A stretch of 64,000 nt of DNA from positions 1-64,000 of the forward strand of contig NZ_JACJRE010000021.1 in NCBI RefSeq assembly GCF_014697075.1, given 5' to 3'. The translations under genes and the position numbers were made by a program. The notes beneath the pieces are model-generated. The model was not told where the DNA came from and made no database searches. It was given only the letters and a program-made list of their open reading frames with translations. The stretch comes from Tolypothrix sp. FACHB-123. Its GTDB lineage: Bacteria; Cyanobacteriota; Cyanobacteriia; Cyanobacteriales; Nostocaceae. Position 1 is the stretch's first letter, and every line of letters starts with the position of its first letter. Positions 47,379-54,559 of the stretch are shown piece after piece.

Positions 47379-47726
47379 CTAGGGATTGTTTCCGCGTTGC
47401 AGAGGATAGCCCAACTGTTGCCATGTCATAATGCCGCCTTGCAAGTTGTAAACTTTAAAGTAGCCTTGCTCCACTAACCAACGGGCTGTAGTTAAACTGC
47501 GGTGTCCTGAGAGGCAAGTAACAACTATTAATGCGTCTTTGGGAATTTCCTCTAAGATATTGCTTTGGCTAAGGTAACGCGCTCCGGGAATATGCCCAAG
47601 AAGGTACTCCATCCAACTGCGTGCATCGATAATTGTGAATTGTGCTTGACGCGATCGCAGTTGTCTAGCATTTAAGTCAAAAGGTTGGGCTTGATTTTGT
47701 TGGTTATCTTTGAGAGTACGTTTCAT
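47379..47726 (-). CDS. Single-domain rhodanese
   Basis: The 115-residue protein is one rhodanese domain with active-site loop VVTCLSGHRSLTTARWL (catalytic Cys in TCLSGHRS). It has no signal peptide. Rhodaneses carry persulfide sulfur between enzymes, fitting the sulfide-oxidising gene set. It is the first gene of the adaptor/thioredoxin/permease/RND group by spacing (93 bases from the SCP2-like gene upstream). Confidence 0.9.
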   Translation of the reverse strand: MKRTLKDNQQNQAQPFDLNARQLRSRQAQFTIIDARSWMEYLLGHIPGARYLSQSNILEEIPKDALIVVTCLSGHRSLTTARWLVEQGYFKVYNLQGGIMTWQQLGYPLQRGNNP

Positions 47727-47818
47727 CAGGATTTTAGATTTTGGATTTTGGATTGGGGTAATTCTCTTGCGCCTGTTTCACGCATAGAGGCGCAAAGAGA
47801 TGAAGAGTGAGAAGTGAT

Positions 47819-48214
47819 TTAAACTTTACCCATAACGGAAAAGGATTTGATAAATGGCCCTGCCATGCGTGGATCTTTAATCATGGCAAGATAATCTCCC
47901 ACACGGAATTGCAGCTTACGTGACATATAAGCCATACTTAATCCCATCATGTTTAAGCCCTTAGTTACCCACTGTTGCCAATGATCCTTATCGGCGCGTA
48001 AGTCCCAATTGAGTTTTTGCCCATTGTAGGTCTCTGCATGGATGGCTTTTCCATCGATAATAGTGAGTACACCTCTTGGTTCTGGCTCATCTTCAAACCC
48101 ATAACCAATTACTGAACTGAAATGAATTTGTTTCAGTGCATCTGCTAACTCAGGCTCTTGATTCCATTTTTCTGCGTAAGCTTGCATCCATTCTGAGGAA
48201 AATAATTCTGTCAT
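47819..48214 (-). CDS. SCP2-like sterol-carrier domain protein
   Basis: The 131-residue protein resembles a bacterial SCP-2 fold: WMQAYAEKWNQEPELADALKQI, GVLTIIDGKAIHAETYNG, and the C-terminal helix region SRKLQFRVGDYLAMIKDPRMAGPFIKSFSVMG. Such proteins bind hydrophobic ligands in the cytoplasm. Why one occurs in a sulfide cluster is not known; they also appear near sulfur-metabolism genes in other bacteria as far as I recall. It is a single domain without fusions. Confidence 0.75.
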   Translation of the reverse strand: MTELFSSEWMQAYAEKWNQEPELADALKQIHFSSVIGYGFEDEPEPRGVLTIIDGKAIHAETYNGQKLNWDLRADKDHWQQWVTKGLNMMGLSMAYMSRKLQFRVGDYLAMIKDPRMAGPFIKSFSVMGKV

Positions 48215-48277
48215 GTTATTACTCCAATTAGGGATTAGGGATTAGGGGCTAGAGAGAGATACCAAATAACCAACAGA

Positions 48278-48361
48278 CTACTGATTCCCCCAAATTAGTA
48301 GAGCTAAACTGCCAAGTAGTAATAGCCAGGAAAAAAATCTTCGGATGTGGCAAGGTATCAT
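48278..48361 (-). CDS. 27-residue membrane peptide in the sulfide cluster
   Basis: A short frame begins ATG three bases after the ArsR-gene stop and encodes 27 residues: start MIPCHIRRFF, then one transmembrane helix (SWLLLLGSLALLIW), ending GNQ. AGGTAA lies six bases before the ATG. The tight coupling to the regulator, a Cys at residue 4, the positive-inside RR and the clean helix make it a plausible small membrane protein rather than chance. The rest of the 150-base gap is non-coding with a TTAGGGA repeat. I know no named family for it. Confidence 0.55.
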   Translation of the reverse strand: MIPCHIRRFFSWLLLLGSLALLIWGNQ

Positions 48362-48364
48362 AAT

Positions 48365-48658
48365 TTACCTAGTAACGTTACAAAAAACATGTTTGCACAT
48401 AGATAAAAGTTCAATGTCGATGACGCGGTAGTAGCGCCAAGAACCGTCACGGCGACAGGTTAAAACTCCTGCGTCTTTCATTAGTTGCAGGTGTCTAGAG
48501 ACATTTCCTTGTTTTAGCCCAGTGCGATCGCATATTTCCTGCACAGTCTGCTCTTGATTGCATAATGCTCCTAAAATCTGCAATCTTGTCGGTTCTGCCA
48601 GAACTTTAAAGCGGCGTGCTAATAATTCTAATTCGTTCGGGTTTAGCGCAATTTCCAT
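48365..48658 (-). CDS. ArsR-family transcriptional repressor, likely sulfide sensor
   Basis: This 97-residue winged-helix repressor has ALAEPTRLQILGAL-type helix 2 (LAEPTRLQILGALC), recognition helix QEICDRTGLKQGNVSRHLQLMK and wing CRRDGSWRYYRV. The ELCVCDL metal motif of SmtB/ArsR is absent. Cys33 and Cys93 lie close to the positions of the two reactive Cys in BigR/SqrR persulfide sensors; Cys43, 68 and 88 are also present. With SQR, persulfide dioxygenase and rhodanese genes around it, a persulfide-responsive role is likely. ATCTTTAATAAAGAT (48660-48674) just before its start may be a local operator. Confidence 0.85.
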   Translation of the reverse strand: MEIALNPNELELLARRFKVLAEPTRLQILGALCNQEQTVQEICDRTGLKQGNVSRHLQLMKDAGVLTCRRDGSWRYYRVIDIELLSMCKHVFCNVTR

Positions 48659-48674
48659 ACATCTTTAATAAAGA

Positions 48675-48965
48675 TTATTCCCATAGATTTTGACGATTAT
48701 TCAACTTTCCTAAAATTCTCTGATAAATTATCAGATGAACCACTGTAATACACAAAGTAATTACACCCATAAGTAAGTGGAGTTTGCCCCATTCATGTTG
48801 TAATAAACTAAATAGCCATACAACTATACTCACACATTTATCTGTAGGGGCAAACCACAACAATACACCTGTAATTAATGTCAAACTCCAGCCAGTAATT
48901 AGTGCTAAAACATCTACTAAATGAAAGTAAATCTCTAGCCTATGATTGGGATCATCGCTGTTCAT
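48675..48965 (-). CDS. Small DUF4405/cytochrome b-like membrane protein
   Basis: From ATG at 48965 the product is about 96 residues with three helices. Conserved His are placed as in b-type haem membrane proteins: IYFHLVDVLALITG in helix 1, LQHEWGKLHLLMG between helices 2 and 3, and VVHLIIY in helix 3. It may carry electrons from sulfide oxidation into the membrane, which is an inference. ATG at 48965 is chosen because AGGTGA precedes it and it lies four bases after the stop of the secreted protein gene; the longer frame to 49016 would overlap that gene. Confidence 0.65.
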   Translation of the reverse strand: MNSDDPNHRLEIYFHLVDVLALITGWSLTLITGVLLWFAPTDKCVSIVVWLFSLLQHEWGKLHLLMGVITLCITVVHLIIYQRILGKLNNRQNLWE

Positions 48966-48969
48966 CGGC

Positions 48970-49422
48970 TCACCTTTGGTGTCTTCTCCATCCAGCCCAA
49001 ACTGGTATACCATCATCAGAACGTAACTTCAAAATTTGATTTTCTTTCTTAACTTGGGCAGCAATAATTGTTGGCTTTCCAGCAAAACTAATTCTTGAGC
49101 CTTTGACTTCAATATTGTCTTGCAGATGAAATTGGATGTTTTGTTGATTGATATACCATGCTGGCCCTAAATGCACTGGAATCACTTCAGTTGAAGTTTT
49201 AACTTTTAAATGCAAGCCACCAGACATACCTCTAACAGAAGAGATATTATCTATAGCAATTACTTGTCCCGTTATAGTTTCTACAGTTTTTGGGTTATAT
49301 ATACGTTGGTAGGGAGTAGGTCTATAAGCGCGTCCTCCTGTGCCTGATTGGGCTAGTACAACTGGTAGGCAAAGTACAGTCAAAATTGAAAAAGTTGCGA
49401 TTGTTGGAATGATTCTTATCAT
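48970..49422 (-). CDS. Secreted OB-fold-like protein
   Basis: The 150-residue product has a signal peptide (FSILTVLCLPVVLAQ) and a compact beta-barrel-like domain: VETITGQVIAID, GGLHLKVKTSTEVIPVHLGPAWYI, IEVKGSRISFAGKPTIIAAQVKK and the ending GIPVWAGWR. This pattern is found in periplasmic proteins near redox and metal genes in varied bacteria, but I know no assigned function. It precedes the cytochrome-b-like gene with translational coupling. Confidence 0.7.
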   Translation of the reverse strand: MIRIIPTIATFSILTVLCLPVVLAQSGTGGRAYRPTPYQRIYNPKTVETITGQVIAIDNISSVRGMSGGLHLKVKTSTEVIPVHLGPAWYINQQNIQFHLQDNIEVKGSRISFAGKPTIIAAQVKKENQILKLRSDDGIPVWAGWRRHQR

Positions 49423-49521
49423 ATTTATTTCTCCTGTTTCTGGTTAATGATTTTTGGCAGAATATCCAGATTTGCCAGAGAAAGTTTTGGGGTTAAATCT
49501 AGAAAAAATTGATTTTTATTT

Positions 49522-49553
49522 GGTGCGTTGCGCTACGCGACAACACACCCTAC
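49522..49553. repeat. Second copy of the GGTGCGTTGCGCTACGCG repeat
   Basis: This matches the copy at 3149-3180 except near the end. It sits between the SQR gene and the secreted OB-like gene. Confidence 0.7.
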
Positions 49554-49575
49554 ATTTTCTACAAATGACAAATGA

Positions 49576-50880
49576 CTATTTCATTTCTACAGGTTGAAAT
49601 TTTTGTGATAAATCCAATTCCTCAATTGGTTTTACTAGGGTTAAACCCATAAGATTTAATCCCCATTGCTCGAACCAAGGAACTCCTAAACCCCAGCGCA
49701 TTTTCGCTAAAAAAAACTTTTCAAAAGCAGTCTTCGCCCAACTTACCCAAAGTCCTTCTTTAGCTATAGCTCTCCGCCTTTGTTGAGTAATTGGATCTGG
49801 TAAAACTTGGTCTGCTAAAAATGCAATTCCTGTATCGCCAAAATCGGCTAAACAAAGTGCTTCTAAAGTTGGTGTTACCAAGGGTGCAGAAATTGCTTTC
49901 AGTTGGACAGCAATATTATGAGCTACAGCCATTCCCATTGCTTCTGTCATTTGTCCAGTTTTGGGTACACCGATGGGAATTGGTGTTTGTTCTGGTGGTT
50001 TAAGTTGGGAAATCACTCCCACACTATATATAGATGGAAATTGAGGATGTTGGTAAGTTGGTAGTACAGGTAAAAATCCTGTTTGATCCGTTAAACCAGG
50101 CGCTTCTCGTAAGAAACGCGGCCCGCGAAATGGCGGAAGTAGCATACTAAAACTAAAGGGTAGAGAATGTCCATTTGCTAAGTAAATTTTGTCTGTCCCA
50201 ACATAGCTAATCGCAGTATTTTCCAAAACTGTAATTTCTTTTTCTTGTAGTAATTTAGTTACTAACTCCGCAGAATTTGCCATTCCCCCAATTCCCAAAT
50301 GTCCAACATAGGGTTCTGGTGTGACGAAGGTAATAGAAGCGCGATCGCGTAATCCATATCTTCGCAATAGCCAGTCTGTTAGTAATGCAAACTCGTAAGC
50401 TGGGCCAAAACAACTAGCGCCGGGTACTGCTCCCACCACTATTGGCCCTGGTTCTTGGAGAAACTTTTTCCAACATTCCGCAGCTTGGATTGCATGATGT
50501 GGATTACACACCGATTGCACATATCCTCGATCCAATCCAGGGATTGCATCTAACGCTAGTTCTGCACCGGTCGCAATCACTATGTAGTCATAAGAAATTA
50601 CAGTTCCGTTTACAACGATTTGCTGCAATTCTGGCTCAATTTGGCTAATTTCTCCTAATATCCAATCTATTCCGCGATTTATTAGCAGATTTTCTACATC
50701 TAATTGAATACTCTCAAGTTCTTTAAGATTCAACCCTACCCAAGGTAGGGAAGGAATAAAAGTGAACTTAGGGGTATTGGAAATGAGTGTAATTTGGTGC
50801 TGTTTTGGTAGTAGTCGTCGCAGCTCGTAGGTAACGGGTAATCCGCCGATTCCCGCACCAATCACCACAATTCGAGCCAT
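49576..50880 (-). CDS. Sulfide:quinone oxidoreductase-like flavoprotein
   Basis: The 434-residue protein has the FAD-binding GxGxxG (VIGAGIGGLPVTYEL), the second dinucleotide motif ATGAELALD, and the SQR signature PIGVPKTGQMTEAMG near residue 302. Three Cys stand at 125 (SVCNPHH), 157 (GASCFGPAYEFA) and 343 (ALCLADFGDTG), close to the Cys124/156/347 catalytic triad of Aquifex SQR. The C-terminal amphipathic segment (FFLAKMRWGLGVPWFEQW) would bind the membrane. It oxidises sulfide to polysulfide, passing electrons to quinone. It heads the leftward gene series; a palindrome lies about 145 bases upstream. Confidence 0.85.
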   Translation of the reverse strand: MARIVVIGAGIGGLPVTYELRRLLPKQHQITLISNTPKFTFIPSLPWVGLNLKELESIQLDVENLLINRGIDWILGEISQIEPELQQIVVNGTVISYDYIVIATGAELALDAIPGLDRGYVQSVCNPHHAIQAAECWKKFLQEPGPIVVGAVPGASCFGPAYEFALLTDWLLRRYGLRDRASITFVTPEPYVGHLGIGGMANSAELVTKLLQEKEITVLENTAISYVGTDKIYLANGHSLPFSFSMLLPPFRGPRFLREAPGLTDQTGFLPVLPTYQHPQFPSIYSVGVISQLKPPEQTPIPIGVPKTGQMTEAMGMAVAHNIAVQLKAISAPLVTPTLEALCLADFGDTGIAFLADQVLPDPITQQRRRAIAKEGLWVSWAKTAFEKFFLAKMRWGLGVPWFEQWGLNLMGLTLVKPIEELDLSQKFQPVEMK

Positions 50881-51023
50881 AAAATTCCCCCCGGTAACTA
50901 TTTAATCAAGCTAGAGTCAACCAGCTCTTACTAGTTACAAGGTTCGCTCACTGATACCGTCTCGTGGCGTCTGCAACTGACTTACTCCAGCAGTTTTACC
51001 TTATAACTACTATTTTATGATAT

Positions 51024-51035
51024 AACTATATAGTA
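51024..51035. promoter_or_regulatory. Candidate ArsR-type operator before SQR
   Basis: AACTATATAGTA matches the perfect palindrome at 51588-51599 in 11 of 12 positions and lies in an AT-rich stretch between the divergent SQR gene and the small membrane protein gene. Confidence 0.55.
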
Positions 51036-51185
51036 ATAAAAGCTGTTGGTAAATTAAAATCATAAAAATCTTTACATTCAATTTCAGGTTTTTACGCTAT
51101 TGCGGTTTTTGAGGAATAGGGTATGAGGAACAAATACAACAGATTGTGACTTCTGCTTACTTCATTTACCGGAAAAATGACAACT

Positions 51186-51246
51186 GTAGGGGCGGTTTCA
51201 CCGATTCCTCATTGATTAACAAAAATCTAAATAAACCCGCCCCTAC
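51186..51246. repeat. GTAGGGGCGG inverted-repeat element
   Basis: GTAGGGGCGG at 51186-51195 and CCGCCCCTAC at 51237-51246 are perfect inverted ends of a 61-base element, a MITE-like dispersed repeat type of Nostoc genomes. A longer frame reading through it (from 51146) is not used. Confidence 0.65.
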
Positions 51247-51292
51247 TAACTCAGGACTGTTGATTATTGATTCTTTCACAAGGTGCATTTCT

Positions 51293-51523
51293 ATGTATAC
51301 ATCCTCGATCCTGGCATTTATGGTTGCACTGATCGCCATCTTTGTGCGATTCAACTTCCGTCATGAAGAGATAGTAGTTGTTTTAACAAGCACCATTGCC
51401 GTAATCAGCCTATTTATTAGTTTTGTTTTCAGTCCTATGGTCTTAAAGATTGTGATTTTAGTTACTTCTTTATGGGGGCTACGGTATTACTGCCGTCGCC
51501 GTTCCTGTGATGACATAGAGTAG
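51293..51523 (+). CDS. Small two-helix membrane protein
   Basis: From ATG at 51293 (AAGGTG site nine bases upstream) the product is 76 residues with two or three hydrophobic helices (ILAFMVALIAIFVRF, VVVLTSTIAVISLFISFVF, KIVILVTSLWGL) and a basic, Cys-containing tail (RYYCRRRSCDDIE). No family is recognised. The larger in-frame start at 51146 would run through a dispersed repeat. It lies within the divergent sulfide region, but the palindrome at 51588 lies after it, so it may not belong to the regulon. Confidence 0.6.
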   Translation: MYTSSILAFMVALIAIFVRFNFRHEEIVVVLTSTIAVISLFISFVFSPMVLKIVILVTSLWGLRYYCRRRSCDDIE

Positions 51524-51587
51524 AAAGGCTTACCAATCAGGAATTTTAATTATTTTTTTGCAAAATATATAGACAAATATACTATAT

Positions 51588-51599
51588 TACTATATAGTA
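51588..51599. promoter_or_regulatory. Perfect palindrome before the persulfide dioxygenase
   Basis: TACTATATAGTA is a perfect 12-base palindrome about 50 bases upstream of the start at 51650. The same sequence with one change occurs at 51024. Further symmetry (ATACTATAT and AGTAGTAT) surrounds it. ArsR-family operators are usually AT-rich palindromes of this size. Confidence 0.6.
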
Positions 51600-51649
51600 G
51601 TATTATCAAATAAGATGACTTGCAAGAAAGATAATCGGAGTCAGCCATC

Positions 51650-52342
51650 ATGTTATTTAGACAACTTTTCGACCCAGAAACAAGTACATATACGTATTTA
51701 ATTGGCGATCGCGCGACAAAATTTGCGGTCTTAATCGATCCGGTATTAGAGCAAGTAGAACGGGATATCAAATTGCTCAATGAACTAGGACTAACTCTTA
51801 AATACTGTCTAGAAACCCATATCCACGCCGACCATATTACAAGTACAGCAAAACTGCGGGAGTTAACAGGTTGTCAAGGAATAGTACCAGAGAATGCGCA
51901 AGTTGCTTGTGCAGACCGCTTAATGAAAGATAAAGAAGTATTAGAGTTAGGGAGTGTAAAAATAGAAGCGATCGCCACTCCCGGTCATACCGACAGCCAT
52001 AATGCATATCTGGTTAATGGTACTCACTTGTTAACTGGAGACGCGCTACTGATTCGTGGTTGCGGAAGAACAGACTTCCAAAGCGGGAATGCAGAAGCCA
52101 TGTATGACGCCATCACGCAGAGATTGTTTACCCTACCAGATGAAACCTTAGTTTATCCCGGTCACGATTATCGCGGACAGACAGTTTCTACTATTGGTGA
52201 AGAGAAACAATGGAACCCGCGACTAGCCGGACGTAGCCGCAGCGAATTTGTCCAATTAATGGCAAATCTCAACCTACCCCAACCCCAAAAAATTCAAGAA
52301 GCCGTTCCAGCAAATCAGCGTTGCGGTAGCGCCGCCGCTTAG
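51650..52342 (+). CDS. Persulfide dioxygenase (ETHE1-like MBL fold)
   Basis: The 230-residue protein is a metallo-beta-lactamase-fold enzyme of the ETHE1 type: start with LFRQLFDPETSTYTYLIGD, metal motif THIHADHITS, ATPGHTDSHNAYLV, the Asp ligand in TGDALLIRGCGRTDFQ and late YPGHDY. These enzymes use non-haem iron to oxidise glutathione persulfide to sulfite. It opens the rightward operon with a rhodanese and a TauE/SafE exporter, giving a path from sulfide through persulfide to sulfite export. TATATAGTA-rich sequence upstream is a candidate operator. Confidence 0.93.
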   Translation: MLFRQLFDPETSTYTYLIGDRATKFAVLIDPVLEQVERDIKLLNELGLTLKYCLETHIHADHITSTAKLRELTGCQGIVPENAQVACADRLMKDKEVLELGSVKIEAIATPGHTDSHNAYLVNGTHLLTGDALLIRGCGRTDFQSGNAEAMYDAITQRLFTLPDETLVYPGHDYRGQTVSTIGEEKQWNPRLAGRSRSEFVQLMANLNLPQPQKIQEAVPANQRCGSAAA

Positions 52343-52421
52343 TTGAATATACAGCCAAAAAAATATACCTCAAAACTTCTTTACTTCTGCCCTCTGCTTT
52401 TCATTACAAGGATACAATTCG

Positions 52422-52961
52422 ATGACTACTTCTGGTGTGAACAAATTACAAACTGTGAATGCGCAAACTCTCAAACAGCTAGTAGAACAAAAAGCTGTGA
52501 CATTAATAGATGTACGCGAACCAGCTGAGTATGCAGGAGAACATATCCCAGGCGCAACATTAGTTTCCCTCTCCAACTTTGACCCGCGCAAGATTCCTCA
52601 AGATGGTAGCATGGTTCTCTATTGTCGCTCTGGTAATCGCTCGGCAATGGCAGCCCAAAAGCTATTTAGTGCTGGGTTTGCAACAGTCACTCATTTAAAC
52701 GGTGGGATTGGTGCATGGAAAGAAGCTGGTTATCCTACCAACATCAACCGCAAAGCTCCAATTAGCTTGTTGCGCCAAGTTCAAATTATTGCAGGCTCAT
52801 CAATATTAATCAGTACATTACTAGGAGCATTTGTTTCTCCCTGGTTTCTACTTGTTAGTGGCTTTATGGGAGCAGGCTTAATCTATTCAGGCATAACAGA
52901 CACTTGTATATTGGGGATGATGGTGGCGAAATTACCTTACAATCGGCGGAGTATTGTATGA
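52422..52961 (+). CDS. Rhodanese with DUF2892 membrane anchor
   Basis: Residues 10-105 of this 179-residue protein are a rhodanese domain with active-site VLYCRSGNRSAMAAQKL. Residues 120-170 carry two helices of the DUF2892 type (IIAGSSILISTLLGAFVSP, FLLVSGFMGAGLIYSG), as in YgaP-type proteins. It would handle persulfide sulfur at the inner face of the membrane. The stop overlaps the next start (ATGA at 52958), so it is translationally coupled to the exporter gene. Confidence 0.9.
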   Translation: MTTSGVNKLQTVNAQTLKQLVEQKAVTLIDVREPAEYAGEHIPGATLVSLSNFDPRKIPQDGSMVLYCRSGNRSAMAAQKLFSAGFATVTHLNGGIGAWKEAGYPTNINRKAPISLLRQVQIIAGSSILISTLLGAFVSPWFLLVSGFMGAGLIYSGITDTCILGMMVAKLPYNRRSIV

Positions 52962-53824
52962 CACTGTGGATTATCGGACATCTACTAGCTGCTTGTATTG
53001 GCTTAAGCTTAGGCTTAATTGGCGGTGGTGGTTCGGTGCTAGCGTTGCCCATTTTAGTTTACGTCATGGGTATAGCGCCAAAATCTGCGATCGCCATGAC
53101 CTTGGTAATTGTTGGTACAGTTAGTTTACTGGGAGTAATTCCCCACTGGCGAGCCAAAAATGTCATGCTGAAGACGGCGATGATATTTGGTTCCGCCACA
53201 ATGTTGGGTGCATTTATCGGGGCGAAAATTGCCACACTCCCAATCATCACCGAAAGCTTGCAGATGACGCTGTTTGCGATCATGATGTTGCTAGCAGCAG
53301 TCTTTATGATTCGCCGGAGTTCTCAGCCTAGCAATGCAGATCCACAGTTAGCATTTTATCCCCGACCTGTATGTAAATATTGCTGGTTGTGGTTAATGAC
53401 TGAAGGCTTAGGTGTAGGGGTATTAACTGGATTGGTGGGTGTTGGTGGTGGATTTGCGATCGTCCCAGCTTTGGTACTATTAGGAAATGTACCGATGAAA
53501 AAGGCGATCGGGACATCACTGCTGATTATCGCATTTAATTCAGTTGCAGGTTTTTTGGGCTACCTGGGACAGGTTTCTCTCAATTGGAATCTCATGCTGT
53601 CTTTTATTGTGGCTGCAAGTTTAGGCACAATTCCCGGTGCATACTTAGCGCAGTTCGTCCCCGCGCAGAAACTTCAGAAAACCTTTGGCTATTTTCTACT
53701 TGCAGTTGCAGCATTAGTATTGGTGCAAAATCGCCATCATCCGCAATCGTCTGCGATCCCAAAACACAGCCCTGTGAAAATCACACAGAAGAATTTCCGA
53801 AGTTACTACAGTCACCGTTCATAA
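52958..53824 (+). CDS. TauE/SafE-family sulfite/anion exporter
   Basis: From ATG at 52958 the product is 288 residues with seven or eight helices. Family features are the two glycine-rich repeats IGLSLGLIGGGGSVLALPILVY and GLVGVGGGFAIVPALVLL. The longer frame starting at 52904 lies inside the rhodanese gene and is not used. The ATGA overlap with the rhodanese stop indicates coupling. It probably exports sulfite formed by the persulfide dioxygenase; the family also moves other sulfur anions. Confidence 0.9.
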   Translation: MTLWIIGHLLAACIGLSLGLIGGGGSVLALPILVYVMGIAPKSAIAMTLVIVGTVSLLGVIPHWRAKNVMLKTAMIFGSATMLGAFIGAKIATLPIITESLQMTLFAIMMLLAAVFMIRRSSQPSNADPQLAFYPRPVCKYCWLWLMTEGLGVGVLTGLVGVGGGFAIVPALVLLGNVPMKKAIGTSLLIIAFNSVAGFLGYLGQVSLNWNLMLSFIVAASLGTIPGAYLAQFVPAQKLQKTFGYFLLAVAALVLVQNRHHPQSSAIPKHSPVKITQKNFRSYYSHRS

Positions 53825-54045
53825 ATGGTAGACAAACATCAGTGTTAATACGGACAAAAAACAACTGCTAATTGCGATCGCATCAAGGTAGAATTTTTAC
53901 ACAACTTAGTAATTTAACTATATTTATCGTCGGGAACAATCTGCGCTACATGGTGGTCTATATAGGAAAATCAGTGTTTGATTATACTTGATATAATAAA
54001 CAATATTATTTTTGTACTTTCCTATATAAATTCGCCGCAGTCACT

Positions 54046-54501
54046 ATGAGTGATGGCGCGACTGGAAAAAATGATATGAAACTAGTTAAAAAACTTTTGG
54101 CAATATGTTTTTTATTATTTGGCATTCCATTTTCTACAATGGCGATTGTAGATATTCTCAATCCACAAACTACCCCTAAAAACAAAAGCGATGCTGTAGC
54201 TGCTTTAACTATTCTTACACTTCCATCAACAGCTGTAGGAGGCTGGTTAATTTGGTCTTTAGCACAACAAAAGCGCAAAGAACAAGCATTACTTATAGAA
54301 GCAGAACAAAAACGTCTTAGCTTAGTGTTCTTAGAATTAGTTGATCATAATGCTGGCAGTATAACTGTATTTCAGCTAGCGAGAAATGCGGAAATATCAA
54401 TCAAGGATGCTAAACAATATTTAGATGACAAAGCTAAAGAACTAAATGCTTCCTTTGAAGTGAATGAAGATGGCAATATTTTGTATCGGTTTTTACTGTA
54501 A
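54046..54501 (+). CDS. Membrane protein with cytoplasmic helical/HTH tail
   Basis: The 151-residue protein has two transmembrane helices (KLLAICFLLFGIPFSTMAIVDI and ALTILTLPSTAVGGWLIWSLA) and a charged C-terminal region with a possible winged-helix shape (FLELVDHNAGSITVFQLARNAEISIKDAKQYLDDKAKEL). ATG at 54076 is an equally plausible start. The tail looks like a small DNA- or protein-binding domain. No family is recognised with confidence. It is convergent with the AAA-domain gene. Confidence 0.6.
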   Translation: MSDGATGKNDMKLVKKLLAICFLLFGIPFSTMAIVDILNPQTTPKNKSDAVAALTILTLPSTAVGGWLIWSLAQQKRKEQALLIEAEQKRLSLVFLELVDHNAGSITVFQLARNAEISIKDAKQYLDDKAKELNASFEVNEDGNILYRFLL

Positions 54502-54559
54502 GAGGTTGTGAAAAAAGTGATTTGCTGTATCTTTGCAACCAAGCAAGAAATTATGCAAT

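Noticed and set aside
48365..48658. Arsenic or zinc sensor of the ArsR/SmtB type
   Set aside because: The ELCVCDL metal motif is missing and the surrounding genes handle sulfide; an arsenic role is kept only as an alternative.
49576..50880. Type II NADH dehydrogenase
   Set aside because: The three Cys positions and the GVPKTGQM segment fit sulfide:quinone oxidoreductase better.
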